Source of the DNA: Epilithonimonas mollis
GTDB lineage: Bacteria; Bacteroidota; Bacteroidia; Flavobacteriales; Weeksellaceae
Length of the DNA: 64,000 nt
Reading direction: 5' to 3'
Assembly (NCBI RefSeq): GCF_900142325.1
Contig: NZ_FRAM01000002.1
Location: 744,001 to 808,000 of the forward strand
The notes under the pieces are model-generated. The model was not told where the DNA came from. It ran no database searches and was given only the letters and a program-made list of their open reading frames with translations. The first letter of the stretch is position 1. Each line of letters opens with the position of its first letter. The position numbers and the translations under genes are program-made. This document shows positions 16,366 through 25,542 of the stretch, piece after piece.

Positions 16366-18219
16366 ATGCAGAATTCTATAGCAATGACCATCCTGATTTT
16401 TCTTGGAGCGGCTATCATTATGGTGCCGTTGGGGAAAAAACTTGGTTTGAGTTCGGTCATTGGTTATATTCTTGGCGGGATTTTGATTGGTCCGTTTTGT
16501 CTGCAGCTGACAGGACGAGATGCGGAAGATATCATGCATGCGTCGGAACTCGGCGTAGTGATGCTGTTATTTTTAGTAGGGCTGGAACTGGAACCCCATA
16601 AGCTGTGGCAAATCAGAAAACGAATTCTGGGACTTGGTCTCAGCCAGATGCTATTAAGCATTGTCGGCATCTTTATTGTCTTTTTCATTGCAGGATTTGG
16701 ATTGAAAAAATCATTGATTATTTCACTCTGTTTTGCAATGTCGTCCACCGCTATTGTACTGCAAACCCTGAAGGAAAAAAATCTTTTCCGGACCGTCAGC
16801 GGCGAGTCTTCTTTTTCAATTTTATTATTTCAGGATATAGCTGTAATTCCCATTCTGGCACTGTTACCATTTCTTTCCAGATCAGAAAGTGCAGTAAAAC
16901 AGGCAGAGCATCAGGAGATTCTATTGCAGTATCTGCCGGATTGGCTTCAGCCTTTCACCGTGATCTTAGGCGTATTGGCATTGATTCTTTTGGGCAGATA
17001 TATCTTTATTCCGTTTCTTAGATTTGTTTCCAGATCCGGACTGAACGAATTGCTGACAGCCGCATCCTTATTTCTTGTTATAGGCGTTTCCGAACTGATG
17101 ATTTCAGCTGGTTTAAGTCCTGCTCTAGGAGCCTTCATTGCTGGCGTAATGTTGGCAAACAGTGAGTTTCGCCATGAGCTGGAAAGTGATATCGACCCGT
17201 TTAAAGGATTGTTGTTAGCGGTATTTTTTGTAAGTGTTGGGGCAACGATTAACTTTAATATTATTGTTTCTAAACCTGTATTTATCTTCTCTGCGGCTTT
17301 TATAGTTCTGGCGATCAAAGCAGTTGTTTTGTATGGAGTAGGAAGATATTATAAAATGAACAACGAACAGAGTTTTTTCCTGGCCTTTGCATTGTCGCAG
17401 GTGGGAGAATTTGCCTTTGTTCTGGTAAATTTCGCAGCCAGTCTGTATCTGATAGACTATCAGGCCAACTCCGAGTTAATGGCGATTGTAGCGATTACAA
17501 TGTGTATCTCACCTTTGCTTTTGATATTTAAAGAGAAATTTCTCGATGACCGGTTCATAACCCGGAAAAATGAAGAAAATGCAGAACTTGGCATCATTGC
17601 GCAACGTAAGATTATTATCGTCGGATTCGGATTTTTCGGAAGTACGGTCGGCCGGTTGCTGAAAGCGAACGGAATCCGTTCTACGGTTTTGGATAATGAC
17701 CCGGACAGAGTCGCATTGCTGAGATCAAACGGCTTCAATGTTTATTATGGCGATGCTACCAAACCAGCTTTGTTGAGAGCAGCAGGGATTGAAGAAGCGG
17801 AGCTTCTCGTGATTTGTCTGGACGATCCGGAGAAAAATAGATTCCTTGTGGATTATGCCAAGGAAAATTATCCCGAACTTAAGATTTTTGTAAGAGCCAA
17901 AAACCGCCTCGATGCTTATGATTTCCTCAATAAAAATGTGAATAATATCTATCGTGAAACACTCGGGACGGCAGTTGATATGGCAGTTGATATCCTTCAG
18001 GAAAATGGTATGAGAAAATACAAGGCGAGAAGAATGGGAAAACGTTTTATGCTGATTGATAAAGCAATGACCAGAAGACTGGCGAAGGAGAAAGACAAAG
18101 ATATGATTACTTTCACTCTGCGCGAATCTCTGGAACGCGAAGCGGAATTACTGGCACTGGACAGTATTTCATTCGAAGAAAATCACTGGAGCGGTGATGA
18201 AGATGACGAAGATAAATAA
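16366..18219 (+). CDS. KefC/KefB-type monovalent cation:proton antiporter (CPA2)
   Basis: A 617-residue CPA2 transporter. About 12 membrane helices occupy residues 5-385, including the GLELEP helix, the QDIAVIPILA segment whose Asp is the ion-coupling residue in the family, and the SVGATIN helix. A TrkA-N (RCK) domain follows at about 410-530, with the NAD-binding IIIVGFGFFGSTVG motif and the conserved acidic DNDPDR turn. The acidic C-terminal tail is about 85 residues long. It lies directly downstream of its likely KefF-type activator. The role inferred is K+ efflux that acidifies the cytosol during electrophile stress. Glutathione gating is uncertain because many Bacteroidota do not make glutathione. 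Confidence 0.9.
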   Translation: MQNSIAMTILIFLGAAIIMVPLGKKLGLSSVIGYILGGILIGPFCLQLTGRDAEDIMHASELGVVMLLFLVGLELEPHKLWQIRKRILGLGLSQMLLSIVGIFIVFFIAGFGLKKSLIISLCFAMSSTAIVLQTLKEKNLFRTVSGESSFSILLFQDIAVIPILALLPFLSRSESAVKQAEHQEILLQYLPDWLQPFTVILGVLALILLGRYIFIPFLRFVSRSGLNELLTAASLFLVIGVSELMISAGLSPALGAFIAGVMLANSEFRHELESDIDPFKGLLLAVFFVSVGATINFNIIVSKPVFIFSAAFIVLAIKAVVLYGVGRYYKMNNEQSFFLAFALSQVGEFAFVLVNFAASLYLIDYQANSELMAIVAITMCISPLLLIFKEKFLDDRFITRKNEENAELGIIAQRKIIIVGFGFFGSTVGRLLKANGIRSTVLDNDPDRVALLRSNGFNVYYGDATKPALLRAAGIEEAELLVICLDDPEKNRFLVDYAKENYPELKIFVRAKNRLDAYDFLNKNVNNIYRETLGTAVDMAVDILQENGMRKYKARRMGKRFMLIDKAMTRRLAKEKDKDMITFTLRESLEREAELLALDSISFEENHWSGDEDDEDK

Positions 18220-18240
18220 ACCTTATTGGATTTAATTTTT

Positions 18241-18248
18241 TAAATTTG
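18241..18248 (+). promoter_or_regulatory. TAnnTTTG -7 element
   Basis: TAAATTTG lies 17 bases before the start of the PhyH-family gene and fits the Bacteroidota -7 consensus. Confidence 0.5.
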
Positions 18249-18265
18249 GTAGAAATTTAATAATT

Positions 18266-19201
18266 ATGTTATCTCTTATAAAAAACAGTAAGTTAAGCTA
18301 CGCCTTCTTTAATATTTTCAATAAAAAAAAATTAAAACATAATATTCCGCTTTACAAAAAATACAATATAAAGAAAAGCTATTTTTCCCCGATCTCTAGC
18401 AATGATTTTAAAAGCATTGAAAACAAATTCATTCGCAAAGAGCACCCTGAAGCCATCCCGCAAACCACATTCTACAAGAACCAGAAAGAAGAAAACCAGC
18501 AGAGTCTTCTTCATTTTTTTGATAAAGGCTACAGCGTTATCAGGAATTTCATCACCGAAGAGCAGGCGGATCAGGTCAATGCAGAGATTCAGTCCTTACT
18601 GGACAATAAGCAGATAGAATTCAAATATGGTAATAAGCTGATGTTTGCTTTGCACAAATCAAAGATTATTAAAGATATAGGCCTGGAAAAGTCCTTGCTG
18701 GAATTGCTGGATGTACTATTGGATGGTAAAACAAAATTATTCCAAAGCATCAACTTTATCAACGGAAGCCAGCAAAAAACACACTCAGACAGTATCCACA
18801 TGACCACCTTTCCCTTGGGCGGATTGATCGGCGTCTGGGTTGCATTGGAAGACATCAGTGCAGATCAGGGCGCACTGCATTATTATCCCGGCAGCCACAG
18901 GTTACCTTATTACATGAACTCTGATTATGATAATGAAGGCAATTCCATCATGCTTGGAGACAAAGGCTATAAAGGCTATGAGGTGATGCTGGAAGAGAAA
19001 GTCAAAGAACTGAATCTGGAAAAAGAGATCTTTGACTGTAAAAAAGGAGATATGCTCATCTGGCATGCCAACGTTTTGCACGGCGGCGAGCCACATACCA
19101 ACAAAAATAAAACAAGAAAAAGCATGGTGTTTCATTTTTTTGATGAAAACTCGATTTGTTACCACGAGATCACACAGAGACCTGCACTTTTCGAAAATTA
19201 G
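18266..19201 (+). CDS. Phytanoyl-CoA dioxygenase (PhyH) family protein
   Basis: A 311-residue non-haem iron, 2-oxoglutarate-dependent oxygenase. The metal triad is visible: H173 and D175 (THSDSIHM) and H272 (VLHGGEPH), with R284 as the likely 2-oxoglutarate ligand. The YYPGSHRLPYY segment between them is typical of PhyH. There is no signal peptide. The N-terminal 40 residues are very Lys-rich and likely flexible. The substrate is unknown; members hydroxylate acyl-CoAs, ectoine, amino acids or natural products. It sits alone before the M3 peptidase gene, which starts 5 bases after its stop codon. Confidence 0.87.
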   Translation: MLSLIKNSKLSYAFFNIFNKKKLKHNIPLYKKYNIKKSYFSPISSNDFKSIENKFIRKEHPEAIPQTTFYKNQKEENQQSLLHFFDKGYSVIRNFITEEQADQVNAEIQSLLDNKQIEFKYGNKLMFALHKSKIIKDIGLEKSLLELLDVLLDGKTKLFQSINFINGSQQKTHSDSIHMTTFPLGGLIGVWVALEDISADQGALHYYPGSHRLPYYMNSDYDNEGNSIMLGDKGYKGYEVMLEEKVKELNLEKEIFDCKKGDMLIWHANVLHGGEPHTNKNKTRKSMVFHFFDENSICYHEITQRPALFEN

Positions 19202-19206
19202 TATAT

Positions 19207-21345
19207 ATGAAACAAATAAAAACGACTTTGTTTATTACGTTTATTGCATTCGGTGCAGGGAATGTGATGACTTATGCCCAGCAGAAAAAAACATCTGCAA
19301 CTACACAGCAATCTATGAACAACAATCCTTTTCTCAAAAAAAGTCCGCTGCAGTATCAGGCTCCGGAATTCGATAAGATCAAAGACGATCATTTCAAGCC
19401 AGCGTTCGACTACGGATTGAAGGAACAATTAACGAATATCGATAAGATCACCAGTAACACAGCTGCTCCCACTTTTGAGAATACCGTGCTGGCACTGGAA
19501 AACAGTGGCGAGACATTAGGAAGAGCAACAATCCTTTTTTATAATCTTACCAGCTCCAATACCAATGATAAACTTCAGAAATTAGAAGAAGATTATGCCC
19601 CGGTTTTCGCCTCACATTCGGATAAGATCTATCTGAATGATAAGCTTTACAAAAGAATCAAGGCCGTAAAAACCGATAAGCTGGATGCAGAAAGCAAAAG
19701 ACTGGTAGAGTATTATATCCAGAATTTTGAATTAGCCGGTGCAAACCTTTCCGCAGAAAATAAGGAGAAGCTGAAAGAGATCAACCAGCAACTGGCTACT
19801 CTGGCAACACAATTCAATAACAAATTGCTGGAAGCCAGAAAAAAAGGTGCCGTTCTGATTTCTGATGTCAAGGAGCTGGACGGACTTTCTGCCGACGAAA
19901 TTGCTGCTGCTGCAACAGATGCGGAGCAGGCCGGGCAAAAAGGAAAATATCTTTTGGCTTTGCAGAATACAACGCAGCAACCGCTTCTGCAGAATCTGAA
20001 AAACAGAGATACGAGAGAAAAGCTCTTCCGTGCATCCTGGACAAGAGCCGAAAAAGGGGATGAAAATGATACAAGAGAAACGGTTGAGAAACTAGCAAAA
20101 CTAAGATTACAAAAAGCCCAGCTCTTCGGGAAGAAAAACTTTGCAGAATGGAGCCTGCAGGATCAGATGGCTAAAACACCGGAAGCAGCAATGGGTCTTC
20201 TGGCCAAGCTGGCAGAACCTGCAGTAGAGACTGCATATCGAGAAACAGAAGAGATTCAGAAAATGATCGATGCGCAAAAGGGTGGTTTCAATGTGCAGGC
20301 CTGGGACTGGAACTTCTATTCTGAACAGGTGAGGAAGGCAAAATATGACCTGGATGAAAACGAAATCAAACCTTATTTCGAGGTGACAACGGTGCTGGAA
20401 AAAGGCGTTTTCTATGCAGCTGAAAAGTTCTATGGCATCACTTTCAAAGAAAGAAAAGACCTTCCTGTTTATCATCCGGATGTTGTAGCCTACGAGGTTT
20501 TTGACAGAGACGGAAAGTCTTTGGCGCTATATTACCTTGATTTTTATACAAGAAGCAATAAGAGCGGAGGTGCATGGATGAATAACTTTGTGCCTCAGTC
20601 ACATCTGTTGGGGCAAAAGCCGGTTATCGTCAATGTTTTTAATTATCAGAAACCTGCACCGGGAAAACCTTCTCTGATATCTTATGACGATGTGGAAACG
20701 ATGTTCCATGAGTTCGGCCACACTTTGCACGGTCTGTTTGCAGACCAAAAGTATGTCTCGATCTCGGGAACCAATACGCCAAGGGATTTTGTAGAATTCC
20801 CTTCGCAGATCAATGAGCATTTTGCGCTGGAGCCGGAGATTCTGAAAAATTATGCCCTTCATTATGAGTCCAAGCAGCAGATGCCGCAGGCTTTGATCGA
20901 TAAGATCAAAAAGGCGGCAAACTTCAATCAGGGATATGCCACCACGGAGCTGGTAGCTGCTGCAACGCTGGATATGAACTGGCACACAATAACCTCTGAG
21001 AGCCAGTTGACTCCTGTCCTGGATTTTGAAAAGGAAGCACTGAATAAGTACGGATTGCTGGTTCCGCAGGTTCCGCCAAGATACCATACACCTTACTTTG
21101 CACACATCTGGGGCGGCGGATATTCGGCGGGTTACTATGCATATCTCTGGTCAGAGACGCTCGACTCCGATGCATGGGAATGGATCAAAGCAAATGGCGG
21201 AGTGACGAGAGAGAACGGAGACCGTTTCAGAAAATATATTCTTTCCGTGGGAAACAGTGTAGACCTGAACAAAGCTTTTGAAGGATTCACAGGTCATAAG
21301 GCAGATATCAAACCGCTCTTGAGAAGCAGAGGTTTTATCAAATAA
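19207..21345 (+). CDS. M3 family metallopeptidase (peptidyl-dipeptidase Dcp-like)
   Basis: A 712-residue zinc peptidase that would cut dipeptides from the C-terminus of oligopeptides. I start at the ATG beginning MKQIKTTLF because it gives a proper signal peptide (cleavage near TYAQ), placing the enzyme in the periplasm; an upstream in-frame Met lies inside the PhyH gene. The zinc motif HEFGH occupies residues 501-505, preceded by DVETMF and followed by the PSQINEHFA segment with the third zinc ligand. The GGGYSAGYYAYLW motif near the C-terminus binds substrate in Dcp and thimet-type enzymes. Full length for the family. A terminator follows 40 bases downstream. Confidence 0.93.
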   Translation: MKQIKTTLFITFIAFGAGNVMTYAQQKKTSATTQQSMNNNPFLKKSPLQYQAPEFDKIKDDHFKPAFDYGLKEQLTNIDKITSNTAAPTFENTVLALENSGETLGRATILFYNLTSSNTNDKLQKLEEDYAPVFASHSDKIYLNDKLYKRIKAVKTDKLDAESKRLVEYYIQNFELAGANLSAENKEKLKEINQQLATLATQFNNKLLEARKKGAVLISDVKELDGLSADEIAAAATDAEQAGQKGKYLLALQNTTQQPLLQNLKNRDTREKLFRASWTRAEKGDENDTRETVEKLAKLRLQKAQLFGKKNFAEWSLQDQMAKTPEAAMGLLAKLAEPAVETAYRETEEIQKMIDAQKGGFNVQAWDWNFYSEQVRKAKYDLDENEIKPYFEVTTVLEKGVFYAAEKFYGITFKERKDLPVYHPDVVAYEVFDRDGKSLALYYLDFYTRSNKSGGAWMNNFVPQSHLLGQKPVIVNVFNYQKPAPGKPSLISYDDVETMFHEFGHTLHGLFADQKYVSISGTNTPRDFVEFPSQINEHFALEPEILKNYALHYESKQQMPQALIDKIKKAANFNQGYATTELVAAATLDMNWHTITSESQLTPVLDFEKEALNKYGLLVPQVPPRYHTPYFAHIWGGGYSAGYYAYLWSETLDSDAWEWIKANGGVTRENGDRFRKYILSVGNSVDLNKAFEGFTGHKADIKPLLRSRGFIK

Positions 21346-21384
21346 AATAAGTATTATCAAAGATTTTATCTTAACTAAACTGAT

Positions 21385-21415
21385 AAAAAACGTTACCAAC
21401 CGGTGACGTTTTTTT
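21385..21415 (+). terminator. Terminator of the M3 peptidase gene
   Basis: AAACGT(T)ACC and GGT(G)ACGTTT pair around a four-base loop, followed by seven T residues. Confidence 0.8.
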
Positions 21416-21471
21416 GTTGAAAAATGATCATTCTGCAAGTCCTATGAACAGGGCGATCGCTGAGGCAATAA

Positions 21472-21511
21472 AAAACATCAAGACGTTTTCATATAAACGT
21501 CTTGATGTTTT
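21472..21511 (-). terminator. 17-bp perfect hairpin with an extra competing arm
   Basis: AAAACATCAAGACGTTT and its exact complement flank a six-base TCATAT loop. Read on the minus strand the stem ends in six T residues, so it can terminate the decarboxylase-like gene 70 bases upstream. A further copy of GTCTTGATGTTTT lies at 21521-21533 and could replace one arm. Confidence 0.75.
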
Positions 21512-21580
21512 ACTAAAAAGGTCTTGATGTTTTTGTCAGAACATCCCGGTGTTTTTTTACAAATGCTTCAATGCATAAGT

Positions 21581-22024
21581 TTATTCCCCGATCTGCAGAT
21601 GGGTACTCACTGCGATTCTGTTCCATGCATTGATGGTTACAATTGCCATGATGATCTCTGCAATTTGTTTTTCGGAAAAGACTTCAAGGGCTCTTTGATA
21701 TGTTTCATTGCTCAAACCCTGTTGAGAGATCTGTGTGATCTCTTCTGTCATTTTCAAAGCTACCATTTCCTCTTCTGTGAAGAATTTTTCTGCCTCGTGC
21801 CAGGCACTCAGGATGAAGATTCTCTCTGCGCTTTCTCCATATTTGAGAGCATCTTTCGTGTGCATCGCCAGGCAATATGCACAATTGTTGATCTGCGAAG
21901 CACGGATTTTGATGAGTTCTTTGATTGTTTTTGAAATTTCTGACTGAGCCAGATAACCTTCCAGACCTAACATTGCTTTGAAAGCCTGAGGTTCTACTGT
22001 GTTGATGTTGATACGTTTTTCCAT
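21581..22024 (-). CDS. Carboxymuconolactone decarboxylase / AhpD-like protein
   Basis: A 147-residue all-helical protein of the AhpD/CMD fold. The redox motif CAYC-x3-H (NNCAYCLAMH) matches alkylhydroperoxidase-like members. I start at the Met of MEKRININTVEPQAF; the upstream extension of 64 codons reads through a dispersed intergenic repeat and is not coding. The gene follows a Crp/Fnr-type regulator gene on the same strand (181-bp gap), a common pairing in Bacteroidota where the regulator may control the enzyme. The likely role is peroxide or electrophile detoxification; the physiological substrate is unknown. Confidence 0.88.
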   Translation of the reverse strand: MEKRININTVEPQAFKAMLGLEGYLAQSEISKTIKELIKIRASQINNCAYCLAMHTKDALKYGESAERIFILSAWHEAEKFFTEEEMVALKMTEEITQISQQGLSNETYQRALEVFSEKQIAEIIMAIVTINAWNRIAVSTHLQIGE

Positions 22025-22157
22025 TGTTTTTGATTGTTTCAAATTGATGTTACAAAGTTGAGAAATAGAAAACGTGGAAAACTTAAACTGGTTTAAGAAA
22101 CGGTTTGACCACAAAAGAAACCAAAATTTAGTTCTCATATAATCGTTAAAAATAATC

Positions 22158-22179
22158 CTTCCACTACGCTCAGGATGAC
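22158..22179. repeat. Short dispersed repeat (reverse orientation)
   Basis: The reverse complement reads GTCATCCTGAGCGTAGTGGAAG, sharing CTGAGCGTAGT and GAAG with the copy at 9337-9356. Confidence 0.6.
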
Positions 22180-22205
22180 ACTTCTGATAATAAATTGAGA
22201 AGTCT

Positions 22206-22781
22206 TTACAAAACAATTTTTTTGCGGATCTCGCTCAGGTATTCCGGCGTGAAGCCGAGAAAAGAAGCGATGAGGTATTGCGGGACACGCTGGACAAACT
22301 CCGGGTGTTTGCTGAGTAGATTGAAGTAAAATTCTTCTTTGGAAAGGGAAAAGATATATTTTACACGATTCTGAGAAGCGGCAAAAGCTCTTTGATAAAC
22401 GATCCGGAAGTATTTTTCCATTACGGGAAACTGATCCAGAAGCTGGTCCTGAGATTCAGCAGAAATAACCAAAGCTTCCGTTTTCTCGACTGCCTGGATG
22501 TAGAACTCAGAAGGTGTTTTATGTTCGTAGGAGATATTATCCGTCATCCACCATGTTTCTATGGCAAATTCCGTGGTTTGCTCAATGCCTTTTTCGTTGA
22601 GGTAGAACTTTCTCAAAAGACCTTTTGTGACGAAATAATTATGCCGGCAAACCTGACCTTCTTCCAATAGATTTTCTTTTTTGCCCAAGTTCCTGACTTC
22701 AAAATATTCCATGATCAAAGCAAATTCTTCATCCGTTATTGTAATGAATTTCTGTAAATGCGCTTTGAATATTCCCGACAT
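22206..22781 (-). CDS. Crp/Fnr family transcriptional regulator
   Basis: A 191-residue regulator. Residues 1-120 form a cyclic-nucleotide-binding-like beta roll (LLEEGQVCRHNYFVTKG is the typical turn). A connecting helix follows, then a short winged HTH with RVPQYLIASFLGFTPEYLSEIRKK as the recognition unit. It belongs to the Bacteroidota subgroup that lacks the full CRP cAMP-contact residues, so the ligand is unknown. I chose the Met of MSGIFKAH; the 19 codons upstream include a Lys run from a poly-T tract. The gene precedes the AhpD-like gene and may regulate it. Confidence 0.87.
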   Translation of the reverse strand: MSGIFKAHLQKFITITDEEFALIMEYFEVRNLGKKENLLEEGQVCRHNYFVTKGLLRKFYLNEKGIEQTTEFAIETWWMTDNISYEHKTPSEFYIQAVEKTEALVISAESQDQLLDQFPVMEKYFRIVYQRAFAASQNRVKYIFSLSKEEFYFNLLSKHPEFVQRVPQYLIASFLGFTPEYLSEIRKKIVL

Positions 22782-22810
22782 AATTTTTTTTTTTTTGAGT
22801 ACCGTAAAAT

Positions 22811-22844
22811 TAAAAAAAAGCAGAATGTCAACCGGCATTCTGCT
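22811..22844 (-). terminator. Terminator of the PH/SHOCT gene
   Basis: On the minus strand AGCAGAATG and CATTCTGCT pair around an eight-base loop and are followed by eight T residues. Confidence 0.8.
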
Positions 22845-22853
22845 TTGGTTTTG

Positions 22854-23468
22854 TTACATTCTGCCGAGGATTTCTTGTTTTTTGGTTTCGTAATCTTCGA
22901 CAGATATCAAGTCGTTATCCAGAAAAGCTTTTAGCTTCATCAATGTTTCCATTGGGTCTTCAGCAGGGATTTCCGGCTGTGGTTTTGGTTCTTCCGGTTT
23001 TTCGTTTTGTGTGTGGATGGTGAATCCGCCTGCCGTTGCTCTTTTCTCTTCCAGTTCCTTTTCTCTTCGGAATTCTATCATTTCTTCTTCCTTGCTTTGA
23101 GCGTATTGATAGAGTTTTCTGGCCTGAGATTTAGGAATGTAATCGATGGTTTCTATAAAACCACTGACCGCTGTCATCGTGAAAGTGGAGCCAAGAATCG
23201 CTTCGCTGATATGACTTTCAGCCACATCTTTCCAAAGATAATCCTTGAAATCCGTCACCAAACCAAATGACTTCGACCGGAAGAACAGGATTCTTTTATT
23301 CGTAAGTACTATAGAATCTGGAGAGATGTTGATGGCAGGTTTATTCTGCACTGCGATATATTCCACAGTTTCGCCGTTGGTCAACAGGTCACTTACTTTC
23401 TCCGTGATTTTCTCGACTGCTTTCGGATCCTGGTCTTCGTTCAGGAATTTTTTTATATCGTTGATCAT
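22854..23468 (-). CDS. PH-domain protein with C-terminal SHOCT motif
   Basis: A 204-residue cytosolic protein. Residues 15-115 look like a bacterial PH domain (YokE type): the GETVEYIAVQ strand, DSIVLTNKRILFFR and the WKDVAE turn are characteristic. A Glu/Lys-rich helix (120-145) and a Pro/Glu-rich linker follow. The last 30 residues are a SHOCT motif (LKAFLDNDLISVEDYETKK), a short oligomerisation element usually at protein ends. There is no membrane segment. Domain architecture is clear; no biochemical role is known for this combination. Confidence 0.85.
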   Translation of the reverse strand: MINDIKKFLNEDQDPKAVEKITEKVSDLLTNGETVEYIAVQNKPAINISPDSIVLTNKRILFFRSKSFGLVTDFKDYLWKDVAESHISEAILGSTFTMTAVSGFIETIDYIPKSQARKLYQYAQSKEEEMIEFRREKELEEKRATAGGFTIHTQNEKPEEPKPQPEIPAEDPMETLMKLKAFLDNDLISVEDYETKKQEILGRM

Positions 23469-23531
23469 TGTTTGACTTTTTAAGTTTTATCTATTGTGAA
23501 ATTACAAAAACAAATGGAATATTTCTTAAAT

Positions 23532-23560
23532 AAAAAAGGCTGTCACTTTTCAGACAGCCT
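23532..23560 (-). terminator. Terminator of the GEVED/T9SS gene
   Basis: GGCTGTC and GACAGCC pair around an eight-base loop; the minus-strand transcript ends in six T residues. Confidence 0.8.
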
Positions 23561-23588
23561 CTTGCGTTTTAATAAATTAAACTGAGAA

Positions 23589-25259
23589 TTATTCTTTTAT
23601 AACTTTAATTGATTTAAGAGTTCCGTTAGCATATTTAACATTTATGATGTACAGCCCTTTGTTAAGTGCAGAAAGATTAAGGTCTGCAGTGGGCTTCACA
23701 TCTGCAACAATTCTGCCTGATAAATCAGAAACTGTAATTGAAGTTGCATTTTTAACATCAGAAATTTTCACTACATCTCTGAACGGATTAGGATATACTA
23801 AAAGTTTATTTACAGCAGAATTATAAAGACCAAGTGTTTCTGTTCCGATATTAAGCGTGTAATCTTCTACATCTCCTACAGTGGTGTTTCCGCAAGGTGA
23901 TGAAGTGTGAGTAGATGAAAATGTATCGGTCAAACGAATTCTCATTCTTGTTTTTCCCGATCTTGCATTGGCAGGAATAGTAAATGTTCCGATCCAAGGG
24001 CCTTTGCCAGAATTTACAATTACTTTTTCATTCTCATCGTCAAAATCTCCGTCCTGATTATAATCTACCCAAACATATACAATATCTCTAGATTGTCCGT
24101 TAGCATTCGGAGTAGCAGTAAAGGAATATACCTTTTCTTTCTCTACATTTCCAATGACAGAGGTATTATCCGAATAACCTGAATTTTCCGGAGAAGAATG
24201 GTTAAGAACTGTAGCGCCACCTGCATCTTTAATTTCAACCTTATTTATTCTTTCAAATCCAGTCCCGGTATATGTAGCAGCAGCGGTACAATATGATGGC
24301 GTTTTTGTTGTGAAAGATATTTCGCTACATCCTGAAGCATCTCCAATCATATTGGTTGGGACTATTTTCACGAAATACTTAGTAGAAGAAGACAAAGCAG
24401 CATTGTAACTGGTTGTTGTAACTTTTGTTCCGTTTACAACATTATAAACGCCGGTTGCAGTTCCTATATATACTTTATACCCAGCTGACCCTTCTGCAGC
24501 CGGCCAGGTGATGATGGGTGAGGAAACAACATTTGTTGCTCCTTGGGCTGGCGAAGTAATAGTGGTGCAACTGGGAACTGTAAGGGAGGCAATAGCTTCA
24601 GCTTTATAATTGTCTATAGCTGAAGTTGTCGGGGCTGCACTGCCAGATGTATAGAAATCTACTTTAGTTGGATCGCCGGAAATAGTTGTGTATGGACCAT
24701 ATTCTGTACCGTTTATATTATAAACAACAGAACCGGTAACAGAATTATAATTAATAATAACTTTATTCCAGGCAGATGCTGTACCGGTAGCCACATTTGT
24801 CGGCGCATCGTCACTATTATTAGTTTTGACATACCAGCTGCTGAATGCTCCAGTAAATTTGACACTTGCAGCTATTTTCAATTGTCCCAGTTTTGTTGTT
24901 GTATAGAACCTTGCTTCTGTAATGCCCGTACCAGTGCCTGTGTAATGGTCATATGTTACTTTAATAATTTCATTGCCGGGAGTTCTGGCAGACCAAGCAG
25001 AAGCAAATGCTGCAGGCGATTTGGTAACCCACATAGCAAAGTTGTTAGTTCTTGGAAATTTTAATGATCTCGCATGGGTCGATGCTGTAACTTCTGAAAT
25101 AGTAGCTTGTGAAGCCAAAGAAGAGCCATCGTTGCGTTCCCATCCACCCTGAGTGCCCAGATTGCCAATAGGGTAAGTGTCAAAATTATCTTCTTGGAGG
25201 ACTTGAGAAAATGCTGACCCAGTAAATAAAATACTGGATAAAATGAAAAGTTTTATCAT
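23589..25259 (-). CDS. T9SS cargo protein with Fn3-like and GEVED domains
   Basis: A 556-residue secreted protein. The first 18 residues are a signal peptide (GSAFSQ); the Met chosen begins MIKLFILSS, dropping an 11-codon upstream extension. Domains in order: a concanavalin-like beta sandwich (about 20-225), an Fn3-like unit (about 235-320, AGYKVYIG and TKYFVKIVP strands), a GEVED domain (about 345-475, with VWVDYNQDGDF and VGDVEDYTL), and a type A T9SS sorting domain (about 485-556, starting LLVYPNPF). The product should cross the outer membrane through T9SS and be anchored or released. No catalytic residues are seen, so adhesion or polymer binding is the likeliest role. Confidence 0.9.
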   Translation of the reverse strand: MIKLFILSSILFTGSAFSQVLQEDNFDTYPIGNLGTQGGWERNDGSSLASQATISEVTASTHARSLKFPRTNNFAMWVTKSPAAFASAWSARTPGNEIIKVTYDHYTGTGTGITEARFYTTTKLGQLKIAASVKFTGAFSSWYVKTNNSDDAPTNVATGTASAWNKVIINYNSVTGSVVYNINGTEYGPYTTISGDPTKVDFYTSGSAAPTTSAIDNYKAEAIASLTVPSCTTITSPAQGATNVVSSPIITWPAAEGSAGYKVYIGTATGVYNVVNGTKVTTTSYNAALSSSTKYFVKIVPTNMIGDASGCSEISFTTKTPSYCTAAATYTGTGFERINKVEIKDAGGATVLNHSSPENSGYSDNTSVIGNVEKEKVYSFTATPNANGQSRDIVYVWVDYNQDGDFDDENEKVIVNSGKGPWIGTFTIPANARSGKTRMRIRLTDTFSSTHTSSPCGNTTVGDVEDYTLNIGTETLGLYNSAVNKLLVYPNPFRDVVKISDVKNATSITVSDLSGRIVADVKPTADLNLSALNKGLYIINVKYANGTLKSIKVIKE

Positions 25260-25542
25260 GGTTGTTAATTTAGTTGTACAATAATACAACAAATTTTTTT
25301 AACTATGACTAATTATTTAGTGAAATTCTGTTGATTAATTTAGCATATCTGTCTAAATCTAAATCATGAACATCATGTCTGTCCAAATTTCATGTAGGAC
25401 AGCAATTTTCATGGCAATATCTAGGCATTGCTTATTTCTCTTCTGTCTGTTGCAAAAAGAAGAGATGTCATTTTTGCTAATGAATTTTAATTGTTATAAA
25501 TAAACACATTTCGGTAATGAAATAACAAAAACAAATCAAGCA
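25260..25542. other. 283-bp gap without a gene
   Basis: I see no coding region here. The only structure is a GTTGTA-N6-TACAAC inverted repeat at 25273-25290, 14 bases upstream of the T9SS gene start, which could be an operator or leader hairpin. Confidence 0.4.

Noticed and set aside
19156-19206. Upstream start of the M3 peptidase
   Set aside because: It overlaps the PhyH gene and would bury the signal peptide; the next Met gives a proper exported protein.
20599-21105. Minus-strand frame of 168 codons
   Set aside because: Lies inside the M3 peptidase catalytic region on the other strand; no start context or domain.
22025-22216. N-terminal extension of the AhpD-like protein
   Set aside because: The extra 64 residues read through a dispersed intergenic repeat and AT-rich spacer; the internal Met gives the family's normal start.
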